Shown here one piece after another: positions 1 to 7,393 of a DNA stretch of 35,238 nucleotides. The position numbers were made by a program, and so were the translations under genes. The notes beneath the pieces are model-generated. The model was not told where the DNA came from. It saw only the letters and a program-made list of their open reading frames with translations, and did no database searches. The stretch comes from Methylococcales bacterium (GTDB lineage Bacteria; Pseudomonadota; Gammaproteobacteria; Methylococcales; Methylomonadaceae): the NCBI GenBank assembly GCA_028714175.1, contig JAQTMV010000026.1, forward strand, positions 1 through 35,238. Reading direction: 5' to 3'. Within the stretch, counting starts at the first letter, position 1. Each line of letters starts with the position of its first letter.

Positions 1-120
1 AAGAAAAGCATCGATACCTGTATCGCCGAACTCAGCACCCGCTTCAAGGCTAACAGGCAAACTCTAATGACCATGAAGTTCCAATTGTTTTCTGAAAAAG
101 CCGAGAACTTGACCGTTTAA
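1..120 (+). CDS. C-terminal end of an unidentified protein (cut by window start)
   Basis: The first frame is open from base 1 to a TAA at 118-120 and encodes 39 residues ending in SEKAENLTV. The start lies outside the window. The peptide is basic then mixed, with no motif I recognise. It lies directly against the left insertion-sequence remnant, which reads on the other strand, so it may be the tail of another mobile-element protein or simply an open frame. It is reported only because it runs open off the window edge. Confidence 0.25.
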   Translation, partial: KKSIDTCIAELSTRFKANRQTLMTMKFQLFSEKAENLTV

Positions 121-129
121 AGTATATTC

Positions 130-445
130 GCGTAATATGGGCGTAACGGGTATACCCCGCCAAAATGGACAGCACAAAAGAACCCAAGACATTTATCTTT
201 TTAGGGGCGTTAGGACTGGTATAGCGCAAGGGACAATCTTCAATTCAAGGCATCAAGCGATGCCCCACTTTTAAATATTGTATGAAAAACGCAAGTTGCC
301 CCAAGGTGGTCACTTGTGCCTGGGGATCCCATTCAATATGTATTTTTCCATTAAAGGTGTCGGCAATCAATGCGCTTATTGCTGACTTTTTAAGCGTAAA
401 TTCTGGCTCACCCGTTGGGTGAATAACTTTGGGAGGTAAAATCAT
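130..445 (-). pseudogene. Decayed IS transposase, N-terminal part
   Basis: Reading leftward from the ATG at 445, the protein starts MILPPKVIHPTGEPEF and runs through EWDPQAQVTTLGQLAFF to a TGA at 245-247. The same frame continues past this stop with CPLRYTSPNAPKK and VLGSFVLSILAGYTRYAH. These motifs typify the N-terminal region of a group of DDE transposases; I cannot assign the family (IS4 or IS1380-like) from sequence alone. The TGA sits where relatives usually carry a tryptophan codon, so it looks like a nonsense mutation. Similarity fades near base 130 and the catalytic domain is missing, so this copy is dead. An identical 5' end occurs inverted at the right edge of the window. Confidence 0.75.
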
Positions 446-508
446 GGCTCGACTCAAAAAATACAAGCCTTACAGATTTTATGCTTTTGTTCAACTGCGG
501 TTTTTAGG
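387..508 (-). repeat. IS 5' end, inverted copy of 35117-35238
   Basis: By direct reading these 122 bases match the reverse complement of 35117-35238. The match stops sharply after the GCGGTTTTTAGG end at 508, which marks the outer end of the insertion sequence. The right-hand copy runs off the window, so the repeat may be longer there. Both IS ends point toward the interior of the window. Confidence 0.85.
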
Positions 509-750
509 ATTATTCGAAGTCTTTGAAAAAGACCAAAGGTCGTATATGCCCTCAATTGGAAAGCGCACCAGTGCTTGAAGATCCAAAAATCGCCGTTTAG
601 TCCTGTCTACCCCTTTCTAAACAGGCGGATTTGTGTGACAGAAACGCTCAAACATAATGCCGAGTAATCAAGCGCTAGCTCATGCTCAAGTGACTGAGAA
701 AATGACAGTATAGACCGGGAATGCTACTTCACTCGGCATTAACGCCATGA

Positions 751-963
751 ACGACCGCCATGCATCTGTTACAGTCTGGTGTTGCTTTTAGTGTGATTGC
801 TTTGTGGTTGGGTCATGAGAGAGAAATCACTATACATAGATATGTTGAAACCGATTTAGCAATGAAGGAAAAGGCTTTAGCTAGACTTCAAGAGCCAGAC
901 AACATACCGTATCGTTACCATCCAGCCGATGATGAATTGAGGCCATTTCTTCAAATAATATAA
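751..963 (+). pseudogene. Tyrosine recombinase (integrase), C-terminal stub
   Basis: The frame ACG-ACC-GCC-ATG gives TTAMHLLQSGV, then VIALWLGHE and HRYVETDLAMKEKALARLQ. This is the C-terminal catalytic end of XerC/phage-type integrases: the LGH box with its histidine, then the tyrosine nucleophile of the HRY segment about ten residues later. Similarity begins at 751, right after a TGA at 748-750, where relatives have the conserved arginine-histidine-threonine box. The core-binding domain and earlier catalytic residues are absent, so this is a truncated remnant. The stretch between the IS end at 508 and this stub shows no recognisable gene, only a 10-base inverted repeat (aatgccgagt at 656-665, actcggcatt at 731-740). 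Confidence 0.8.
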
Positions 964-973
964 CTATGCCTAG

Positions 974-1001
974 CGTGCTACCAGTAATCTCTGGTAGCAC
1001 G
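974..1001. repeat. Perfect 11-bp hairpin
   Basis: CGTGCTACCAG at 974-984 pairs perfectly with CTGGTAGCACG at 991-1001 around the six-base loop TAATCT. No T-run follows on either side, so it is not a canonical intrinsic terminator. Just downstream the palindrome CTATGCATAG occurs twice (1029-1038 and 1046-1055). The hairpin may be part of the recombinase-associated element. Confidence 0.6.
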
Positions 1002-1079
1002 CGGGGTGTAGATCGAAATAAAGATCTTCTATGCATAGTTTGGTCCTATGCATAGTGGCCATTAGCTGCTAGTCAATGT

Positions 1080-1103
1080 AAAAATTAGTTCTGACTAATT
1101 TTT
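1080..1103 (-). terminator. Intrinsic-like terminator of the sigma-54 regulator gene
   Basis: AAAAATTAGT (1080-1089) pairs with ACTAATTTTT (1094-1103) around TCTG. Read on the minus strand, 44 bases after the regulator stop codon, it makes an A/T-rich ten-base stem whose 3' arm ends in five U. The stem is weak in G/C but well placed. Confidence 0.5.
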
Positions 1104-1146
1104 AATATTGCCAATCAATCTGAACTTTTACAATTAAATTATAGCT

Positions 1147-2511
1147 TCATAATCCATACAACTTACGTTTACGCCAGAAAGTTGCCCTGCTCATACCCAG
1201 CAAATGCGCAGCTTTTGTTACGATGCCCTTGCTTTGCTCTAATGCCTGGCGAATCGCGGCGGTTTCTTCTTCTGCAGATAGTTGCACAGATTGCCGGATT
1301 TGTAGATTAGCAATATGCGCCTCTCTAAATTCCGGCGGTAATTCAGATAAACGTAAAGTCGCGCCACGGCCTACAGCAAAGGCATATTCGACAACATTAT
1401 GCAGTTCCCTGATATTGCCCGGCCACAAATAGTCCAGCAAAACCCTCATAGCCTGCGGTTCAATTTTTTCGATTTTTCTAAAATTGGCCGTATTATGCTG
1501 CTGGATAAAATGCCATATTAATAAACTGATATCTTCCCGGCGTTCCCGTAATGGCGGAATAAAAATAGGGACGACTCTTAACCGATACATCAAGTCTTCA
1601 CGGAAACGCCCGCTTTTTACTTCTTCCCTTAACGATCGATGAGTTGCTGCGACTATGCGTACATCTACATCAATCGAACGGTCCCCGCCCACCGGAATAT
1701 AGTTTCTTTCCTGAATCACTCGGAGCAGTTTCGCCTGTAATTCAAGCGGAAGTTCGGCCACTTCATCCAGAAACAAGGTTCCGCCATGTGCGCGTTGAAA
1801 CAATCCGCTATGATCCTTGATCGCCCCGGTAAAAGCGCCGCGCACATGACCGAACAATTCACTTTCCAGCAAGTTGCTGGACAAAGCCGCGCAATTTATC
1901 GCCAGAAAAGGCGCGCCATGGCGCGCACTAAGATCGTGAATTGCCTTTGCGACCAGTTCCTTGCCGGCTCCACTCTCGCCTCTTACCAGCACAGTTGCTT
2001 CTGTTTCCGCGGCATTTGCAATATTCTGGAAAACGTCTCGCATGGCCGGTGAACGGCTCAATATGCCGTGAAAATTCTGGCTCGCAGAATCCGGTTTGCT
2101 AATCTCGTCTACGGCATTTGGTAAAAGACCAAAGGCTACGAGTTCTGATAAAACTGCAAGCAAGACTATTCCACCAGCAATAACACCTTCCTTATTTTGT
2201 AATATCTGAACAACTTTCTTTACCTCGATTTTATTACCATCAGTCCGGGCTATTTTTACAAATTGTTCCCGATTGTTATCATTATCAGTAATCGCGAATT
2301 CTTGCGAACAGGATTTTCCTACAACATCAACTTTCTGTAATCCTGTTAATTTTTCCATCCCCAGGCTCCAATAAAGAACCTGTTGATTACTATTAACAAT
2401 ATAAACAGGTACTGAATCACAAAGTGCTAGCATTTTGACTAAAAGCATTGTACTGTCGAATTGCGCTATCCATACAGGATTGTTTTCGGAAAATGATGCT
2501 GTTTGTTTCAT
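1147..2511 (-). CDS. fisR: Sigma-54-dependent activator, FisR-like (persulfide-responsive)
   Basis: A 454-residue enhancer-binding protein. Residues about 25-120 form a PAS-like sensor domain with cysteines at 31 (LALCDS) and 68 (GKSCSQ). The AAA+ domain follows, with Walker A GESGAGKE at 178-185, the sigma-54 contact loop GAFTGA at 225-230 and Walker B TLFLDE near 245-250. The C-terminus is a Fis-type helix-turn-helix (TKAAHLLGMSRATFWRKRK). There is no response-regulator receiver domain. FisR proteins of other proteobacteria have this layout and activate sqr and pdo genes when cysteines in the sensor domain react with persulfides. The nearby sulfide genes and their -24/-12 promoter fit that role. 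The family-level call (sigma-54 activator) is very secure; the FisR assignment rests on context and the two sensor cysteines. Confidence 0.8.
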   Translation of the reverse strand: MKQTASFSENNPVWIAQFDSTMLLVKMLALCDSVPVYIVNSNQQVLYWSLGMEKLTGLQKVDVVGKSCSQEFAITDNDNNREQFVKIARTDGNKIEVKKVVQILQNKEGVIAGGIVLLAVLSELVAFGLLPNAVDEISKPDSASQNFHGILSRSPAMRDVFQNIANAAETEATVLVRGESGAGKELVAKAIHDLSARHGAPFLAINCAALSSNLLESELFGHVRGAFTGAIKDHSGLFQRAHGGTLFLDEVAELPLELQAKLLRVIQERNYIPVGGDRSIDVDVRIVAATHRSLREEVKSGRFREDLMYRLRVVPIFIPPLRERREDISLLIWHFIQQHNTANFRKIEKIEPQAMRVLLDYLWPGNIRELHNVVEYAFAVGRGATLRLSELPPEFREAHIANLQIRQSVQLSAEEETAAIRQALEQSKGIVTKAAHLLGMSRATFWRKRKLYGL

Positions 2512-2562
2512 AAGTATCTATGTGAATCATCTGGTTGTTTTATTTATACTGTATATGAAACA
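2504..2562 (-). promoter_or_regulatory. Possible autoregulatory sites and promoter of the sigma-54 regulator
   Basis: TGTTTCA lies at 2504-2510, overlapping the start codon, and TGAAACA at 2556-2562. These are the half-sites that cluster before the persulfide dioxygenase gene. Read leftward, a TATAAA-like -10 occurs at 2543-2548, so the 2556-2562 site would lie just upstream of it, inside the -10/-35 spacer. No good -35 box is visible. Two seven-base matches could be chance. Confidence 0.35.
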
Positions 2563-2924
2563 AAAGAATTCCCGCAAATTTTACTATTAATCAATACTAC
2601 TGGATTGTGGAATTAAATACCTGGATATTCAACATTCCAGCGTAGCCTTTGCGTTAACCGGTATAAACGAATATTGATTATCCCAGGGGGCTATAAACAT
2701 GTTATCTTGCAGTTCTCCAAAAGTGATTTTAAAAAGCTTGGTGCTATCATTAGTAAGTACTCCTTCGTGGGCTTTATCCTGGTAGATAAAAGTATCACTT
2801 CAGAGATGATTTTTTTAGGAAATTAATTTTCTGAAAATTTATAGTGCATGATCCAAGCGAAATGCCCATATCCAAGTCAAACCCACTTCAGCCGTTAGGG
2901 ATGCATCTGACCACTAAATCATAA
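2512..2924. other. Intergenic region, with a possible short coding remnant at 2632-2799 (minus)
   Basis: This 413-base gap separates divergent genes. It is A/T-rich and holds upstream signals for both. On the minus strand, 2799 down to 2632 is open for 56 codons between two TGA codons and reads as protein-like sequence (for example FKITFGELQDNMFIAPWDN) ending in KATLEC. It has no start codon near its beginning and I do not recognise it. It may be the tail of a lost gene. Confidence 0.3.
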
Positions 2925-5564
2925 ATGATGAACAACTTGAACAAAAAGACAGCAGTACAATCTGCACAGTTGCGACAGCTGTTTTCTGCGAGTAAGGTGT
3001 CACTGGTTACCAGCACACTTCTCGCCGCGATTCTTGCGTATATGCAGCATGAAGTGATAGCGTCTTCTGTTGTTATTGCCTGGTTTTCCCTCGTTGTCTT
3101 GGTCGCGTTTTCTCGGGCCGCATTGGTTAACGCTTATCAATCCTCGCCAGTGGGTGACGATACCGCTACTCAGGTCTGGCTGGTGAGGTTTCGTCTTGGC
3201 GTTCTGGCTGTCGGTGTGGTGTGGGGTTCAGCAGGTTTTATAATGTTTCCTGCGAATGAACCTCATCATCAGCTGTTTCTGGTCTTTATGCTGGCCGGTC
3301 TGTCGGCTGGTGGAGTGGTTGCATTTTCGGCTGACCTGGTCAGTGCAATTGTATTTTCCATTACCTCTCTGGTTCCACTCGAAATCCGCTTGTTTATCAC
3401 AGGTGACAGTTTTTTTGTAGCAATGGGCATGGCGGGAATATTGTACCTCGGCTTCATGGTCATCAGCTTGCATCGTATTAACCGGAGCATAACCGAGAAC
3501 ATCGTTTTACGTCTGGAAGCCGCCGCACGCGAGGAAACAGTCAGAACAAGTGAGGAACGCTATCGTTTGCTGCTGAATCATACGCCAGTGGGCATTTTTC
3601 ACTACGACACGAACCTCGTCATTACTTATTGCAACGAGCGCTTCGCCGACATTCTGCACAATTCAATTGACGGCATTGTCGGTACGGACATGAAAGCTCT
3701 TAATGATAAGTCCATCCTCCCGGCTTCGAGAAATGCCCTGAAAGGCGAAAAGGTCTTTTACGAAGGCCAATATGACGCCATCTCCGGCGATGCTGGCATA
3801 TGGATTGACATGACCTGCGCACCTTCCCGTGATGGAACAGGAAGGATCGTGGGCGGTATTGCCATCGTTCGGGACATAACCGAGCGCAAGCAGGCGGAAG
3901 CATTGCTGCGCATCAGCGCAATCGCTTTCGAATCCCAGTCAGCAATGATCGTCACTGCCCCCAACTCCGTCATCCTGCGTGTCAATCAGGCATTTACCAA
4001 GTTGACCGGCTACAGTGCTCAAGAAGTGCTAGGCAAGACGCCGCACCTGCTCAGTTCCGGGCGCCACGATAAGTCATTCTTTAAAGCTATGTGGAGCACC
4101 CTGAAGAAAGCGGGCTACTGGCAGGGGGAAATATGGAACAGACGCAAGAATGGCATGATCGTCGCCGAGTGGCTGACCATTGCCGCCGTCATAGCACCCG
4201 ACGGCAGCATTAGCCACTACGTCGGCACATTTTCCGACATCACCGAGAACAAGGACGCGCTGGCCGAAATCCACCGCCTGGCCTATTATGACCCGCTTAC
4301 CCATTTACCCAATCGCCGCCTGCTGCAAGACCGGCTGAGCCAGGAGCAGGCCGCTGCGACTCGCAACGGCTTATATGGCGCGATCCTGTTTCTGGATCTG
4401 GACAACTTCAAGACGCTCAACGACACGCGTGGCCACGATGCCGGTGATCAGTTGCTGGTCGAAGTGGCGCGACGTCTGCGTACCACCGTACGCGAAGGCG
4501 ACATCGTGGGGCGACTGGGTGGCGACGAGTTTGTTGTATTGCTGGCAGACCTGAGTGCAGAAGCTGAAGCGGCCGCTATGCTGACCAAACAGGTGGGTGT
4601 AAAGTTGTTGAACATTCTCGCCCAGCCCTACAACGTTGATGGGTACGAATTCCATTGCACGGCCAGCATAGGTGTTCGCCTGTATCGTGAGCAGGAGATT
4701 GTCGAGGATCTGCTCAGGCACGCCGACCTCGCCATGTATCATGCTAAAACAGCAGGACGCAATACACTGCGCTTCTTTGATCCGACCATGCAAGCAGTGA
4801 TAACTGCCCGGGCCGACATGGAAAAGGACTTGCGCCGCGCACTGGAGGAAAATCAATTCAGGCTTTATTTCCAGTCGCAGATGTACAGTAACTGCCAGAT
4901 CGCCGGCGCTGAAGTGCTGCTACGTTGGCGGCATCCTGAGCGAGGTTTGGTCTCGCCTTTGGAATTTATCCCACTGGCAGAGAAAACCAGCTTGATTCTT
5001 CCCATCGGCCAGTGGGTGTTTGAAACTGCCTGCGCACAAATCAAGGTTTGGGAAAGCAATTCGCATACCCGGCATTTGCAGCTAGCAGTCAACGTCAGTG
5101 CACGGCAGTTCCGGCATCCGGATTTTGTCGCTCAGGTACAACAGGCGCTGAGCGACAACGCGATCAACCCCGAGTTGCTCGAACTGGAACTCACGGAAAG
5201 CCTGGTGCTCGACAATATCAATGACACCATTGTCAAGATGCATGCGCTTAGGGAAATCGGGGTGCGATTCTCTTTGGATGACTTCGGCACCGGCTATTCA
5301 TCGTTTTCCTATCTGTCACAATTGCCGTTCGATCAGCTGAAGATAGACCGGTCCTTCGTGCGCAACATCGGCCTGAAATCGACCGACGCAATCATTGTGC
5401 AAACTATCATCGGCATGGCCCACAATCTGGGGATAGAGGTGATTGCCGAGGGCGTGGAAACAGAGGAGCAACGTGCCTTCCTGGAGCAACATGGCTGCCA
5501 TGCCTGTCAGGGCTACCTGTTCAGCAAGCCGGTGCCTGTAGAAGAGTTTGAACAGTTGCTATAG
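2925..5564 (+). CDS. Membrane-bound PAS-PAS-GGDEF-EAL cyclic-di-GMP protein
   Basis: An 879-residue inner-membrane signalling protein. Residues 1 to about 190 contain roughly six hydrophobic helices (MASE-like sensor). Two PAS domains follow (about 208-325 and 330-450). The GGDEF domain carries an intact GGDEF motif near residue 532 (GRLGGDEF), expected to make c-di-GMP, with an RxxD inhibitory site (REGD) five residues before it. The EAL domain has EVL in place of EAL near residue 662 (GAEVLLRW) but keeps ELTES, DDFGTGYSS near 785, KIDRSFV and EGVET, so phosphodiesterase activity is plausible. It lies between the sigma-54 regulator and the FadL gene, divergent from the former and convergent with the latter. 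Its signal and any link to sulfur metabolism are unknown. Start: two adjacent ATG codons, the second equally possible. Confidence 0.93.
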   Translation: MMNNLNKKTAVQSAQLRQLFSASKVSLVTSTLLAAILAYMQHEVIASSVVIAWFSLVVLVAFSRAALVNAYQSSPVGDDTATQVWLVRFRLGVLAVGVVWGSAGFIMFPANEPHHQLFLVFMLAGLSAGGVVAFSADLVSAIVFSITSLVPLEIRLFITGDSFFVAMGMAGILYLGFMVISLHRINRSITENIVLRLEAAAREETVRTSEERYRLLLNHTPVGIFHYDTNLVITYCNERFADILHNSIDGIVGTDMKALNDKSILPASRNALKGEKVFYEGQYDAISGDAGIWIDMTCAPSRDGTGRIVGGIAIVRDITERKQAEALLRISAIAFESQSAMIVTAPNSVILRVNQAFTKLTGYSAQEVLGKTPHLLSSGRHDKSFFKAMWSTLKKAGYWQGEIWNRRKNGMIVAEWLTIAAVIAPDGSISHYVGTFSDITENKDALAEIHRLAYYDPLTHLPNRRLLQDRLSQEQAAATRNGLYGAILFLDLDNFKTLNDTRGHDAGDQLLVEVARRLRTTVREGDIVGRLGGDEFVVLLADLSAEAEAAAMLTKQVGVKLLNILAQPYNVDGYEFHCTASIGVRLYREQEIVEDLLRHADLAMYHAKTAGRNTLRFFDPTMQAVITARADMEKDLRRALEENQFRLYFQSQMYSNCQIAGAEVLLRWRHPERGLVSPLEFIPLAEKTSLILPIGQWVFETACAQIKVWESNSHTRHLQLAVNVSARQFRHPDFVAQVQQALSDNAINPELLELELTESLVLDNINDTIVKMHALREIGVRFSLDDFGTGYSSFSYLSQLPFDQLKIDRSFVRNIGLKSTDAIIVQTIIGMAHNLGIEVIAEGVETEEQRAFLEQHGCHACQGYLFSKPVPVEEFEQLL

Positions 5565-5702
5565 CTAGCAGTAATTGCAAGCCTCCGAGCTTTGCATTCC
5601 AGTATCCGGATTTTCTATTCGGACACATGTTGCACTTAAACACAGGGTTAAAATCCTGCGCTTGTCTCACACCACGCGTCATTGATTAAACATGCCTGAG
5701 CC

Positions 5703-7052
5703 TCAGAAGGTGTGCGTGAACTGCACACTGAAGATATTCACGTCACTATCATAAATGCCATTCACGGTGTCCCTGAGGACAGCTATCGAAGTATCGGTGG
5801 TTTTGTTCAGGGAGGCATTATTGACAAAGATATGGGTGTAGCCGACATCCATGCTGCTGGTCGGCGTGAACCTGTAATTCGCACCCAGCGACAGCCAGGT
5901 ACGGTCGGTATTCGGGGTCCGCGGTGTACGGAATTCCGTAGACACCGGGCTTTGGTCATAGGCCAGGCCGGCGCGTAATTTAAGGGCATTATTATAGCGA
6001 TAACTGGCGCCGAGCGAAGCCCGGATGGTGTTATCCCAGTTTTGAGGAATGTTGCTCAGGGTGCGTCCCGCCAGTGCTCCGGAGGTGCGGATGATGGTCT
6101 GGTCATGAAATACGCTCCAGTGCGTCCAGGTGAGATCAGCCATCACATCCCACTGGTGGTTAATCTGGTGGAAGATTGAGGCAGAAGCACTGTCAGGAGT
6201 AGTGAGTTTCGCGCTGACAGAGCCGTCGGCAAATCCGGCGGTGAGAGCAGGCGAAAGAGCGAAGGCTGCTGGTACGTAGTCGAAATAGGCATGGCCTTCC
6301 AGTTTTTGATGCACTGCCGAACGATAAGCCAAAGCCAGTCGGGTCGCATTGGTAATCTGGAAAATCGCCCCGGCATTCCAGCCAAAGCCCCAGTCATTGC
6401 CTGACACGCGAGCGAAGCCGTCATTTTTTTGAAAAGTTGCGCCTATACCGCAACCGCCCAGCGCGGTTGCGCAAATAGTTCCGAAATCAACGGCATTGGT
6501 TAATTCTGCCTCCGTGCGCATAGCCGAAAAGCCCAGGCCCAGGGAAATCTTATCGCTGGCCTTGAATGCAATCGAGGGATTGATATTGATGGTTTTGAGC
6601 TCTGTTTTCAGTGCCTGGTATCGCCCCACCCAGCCCTTGACATAATCGGTTTTATAGGCGAATGGGGCATTAATGCCGACGCCGAGCCTCACATTGTTAT
6701 TGAGCGCCTTGGCGAAATAAATGTTGGGTACGAAAGCCCAGTCTCCGGCATTGCCACCATCGCCTCCTTCGGTTGGCAGACCACGGGCACTATGTGAGCC
6801 GTTGTTATTGAACTCTGCCGAAGGGCGGATCGCATGTGCCGCCATCACCAACTGGTTATCCGGCAGATAGGTCATGCCCGCAGGGTTGAAGAAGATAGTG
6901 CTGGCATCCTCTGCACTGGCGCCACCCCCTGCAAAGGCATTGCCCAATCCACTGGCGCTTTGCTCATTCAGTGCAAAGCCGTTGGCGGATGCTCTAGCGG
7001 CTGCACCTGTCAGCAGCGCGGTTGCGATGACGGAATAGATATATTTTTCCAT
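5703..7052 (-). CDS. FadL/OmpP1/TodX-family outer-membrane channel
   Basis: A roughly 449-residue beta-barrel for uptake of hydrophobic compounds. The ATG at 7052 gives a clear signal peptide (YSVIATALLTGAAARASA) and is preferred over a TTG nine bases upstream. The mature protein begins NGFALNEQSASGLGNAFAG, followed by EDASTIFFNPAGMTYL, the hallmark N-terminal region of this family. Many alternating beta strands follow, and the protein ends in phenylalanine (QFTHTF), as outer-membrane barrels do. Family members carry long-chain fatty acids or aromatic hydrocarbons. The gene reads away from the persulfide dioxygenase gene and shares its 332-base upstream region, so co-regulation is possible. 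Transport of hydrophobic sulfur would be speculation. Confidence 0.9.
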   Translation of the reverse strand: MEKYIYSVIATALLTGAAARASANGFALNEQSASGLGNAFAGGGASAEDASTIFFNPAGMTYLPDNQLVMAAHAIRPSAEFNNNGSHSARGLPTEGGDGGNAGDWAFVPNIYFAKALNNNVRLGVGINAPFAYKTDYVKGWVGRYQALKTELKTININPSIAFKASDKISLGLGFSAMRTEAELTNAVDFGTICATALGGCGIGATFQKNDGFARVSGNDWGFGWNAGAIFQITNATRLALAYRSAVHQKLEGHAYFDYVPAAFALSPALTAGFADGSVSAKLTTPDSASASIFHQINHQWDVMADLTWTHWSVFHDQTIIRTSGALAGRTLSNIPQNWDNTIRASLGASYRYNNALKLRAGLAYDQSPVSTEFRTPRTPNTDRTWLSLGANYRFTPTSSMDVGYTHIFVNNASLNKTTDTSIAVLRDTVNGIYDSDVNIFSVQFTHTF

Positions 7053-7191
7053 AAGCTTCAACTTATGTTATTGGGAGGACCCTTGGTAAAGTTTGCCGCA
7101 ATCTTACCGGAAGCCTTCTATGAAGTGGAATTAAAGATAAAAATAACAGATTAGTAGAGGATAATAAACAACATTCAGATACAAAAAAACT

Positions 7192-7257
7192 GTTTCATTT
7201 GTTTCAGCACATTTCAGTGAAACATATTTATGTATCACTGAAACATAACATGAAACA
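7192..7257. promoter_or_regulatory. Cluster of TGTTTCA/TGAAACA half-sites, probable enhancer for the sigma-54 activator
   Basis: Five seven-base half-sites fall within 66 bases: TGTTTCA at 7192-7198 and 7200-7206, TGAAACA at 7218-7224, 7239-7245 and 7251-7257. A further TTTCAG-TGAAA palindrome occupies 7212-7222. They lie about 75-140 bases upstream of a -24/-12 promoter, the normal distance for sigma-54 activator binding sites. The cluster sits between divergent fadL-like and persulfide dioxygenase genes. That the neighbouring FisR-like protein binds here is inferred. Confidence 0.7.
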
Positions 7258-7331
7258 AAAAAACTGAGGAAAGACTGTATTAAAACTACCAAATTCAATG
7301 AAATTAATGAGTTTGATTAGTTATTTGCTTT

Positions 7332-7346
7332 TGGCACAGGCATTGC
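7332..7346 (+). promoter_or_regulatory. Sigma-54 (-24/-12) promoter of the persulfide dioxygenase gene
   Basis: TGGCAC-AGGCA-TTGC matches the sigma-54 consensus TGGCAC-N5-TTGC exactly, with the invariant GG and GC at the correct ten-base separation. The expected transcription start is near 7358, leaving a leader of about 36 bases that contains the ribosome-binding site CAGGAGAG before the ATG at 7394. Confidence 0.88.
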
Positions 7347-7393
7347 CTTAACATTAAAGAAACAACCTATTACCCAACAACAGGAGAGACGTC

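Noticed and set aside
4371..4856. 161-codon minus-strand frame
   Set aside because: It is the antisense shadow of the GGDEF domain.
7062..7130. A possible -24/-12 promoter reading toward the fadL-like gene
   Set aside because: A GG-N10-GC spacing occurs, but the surrounding consensus bases mismatch, so it is too weak to call.
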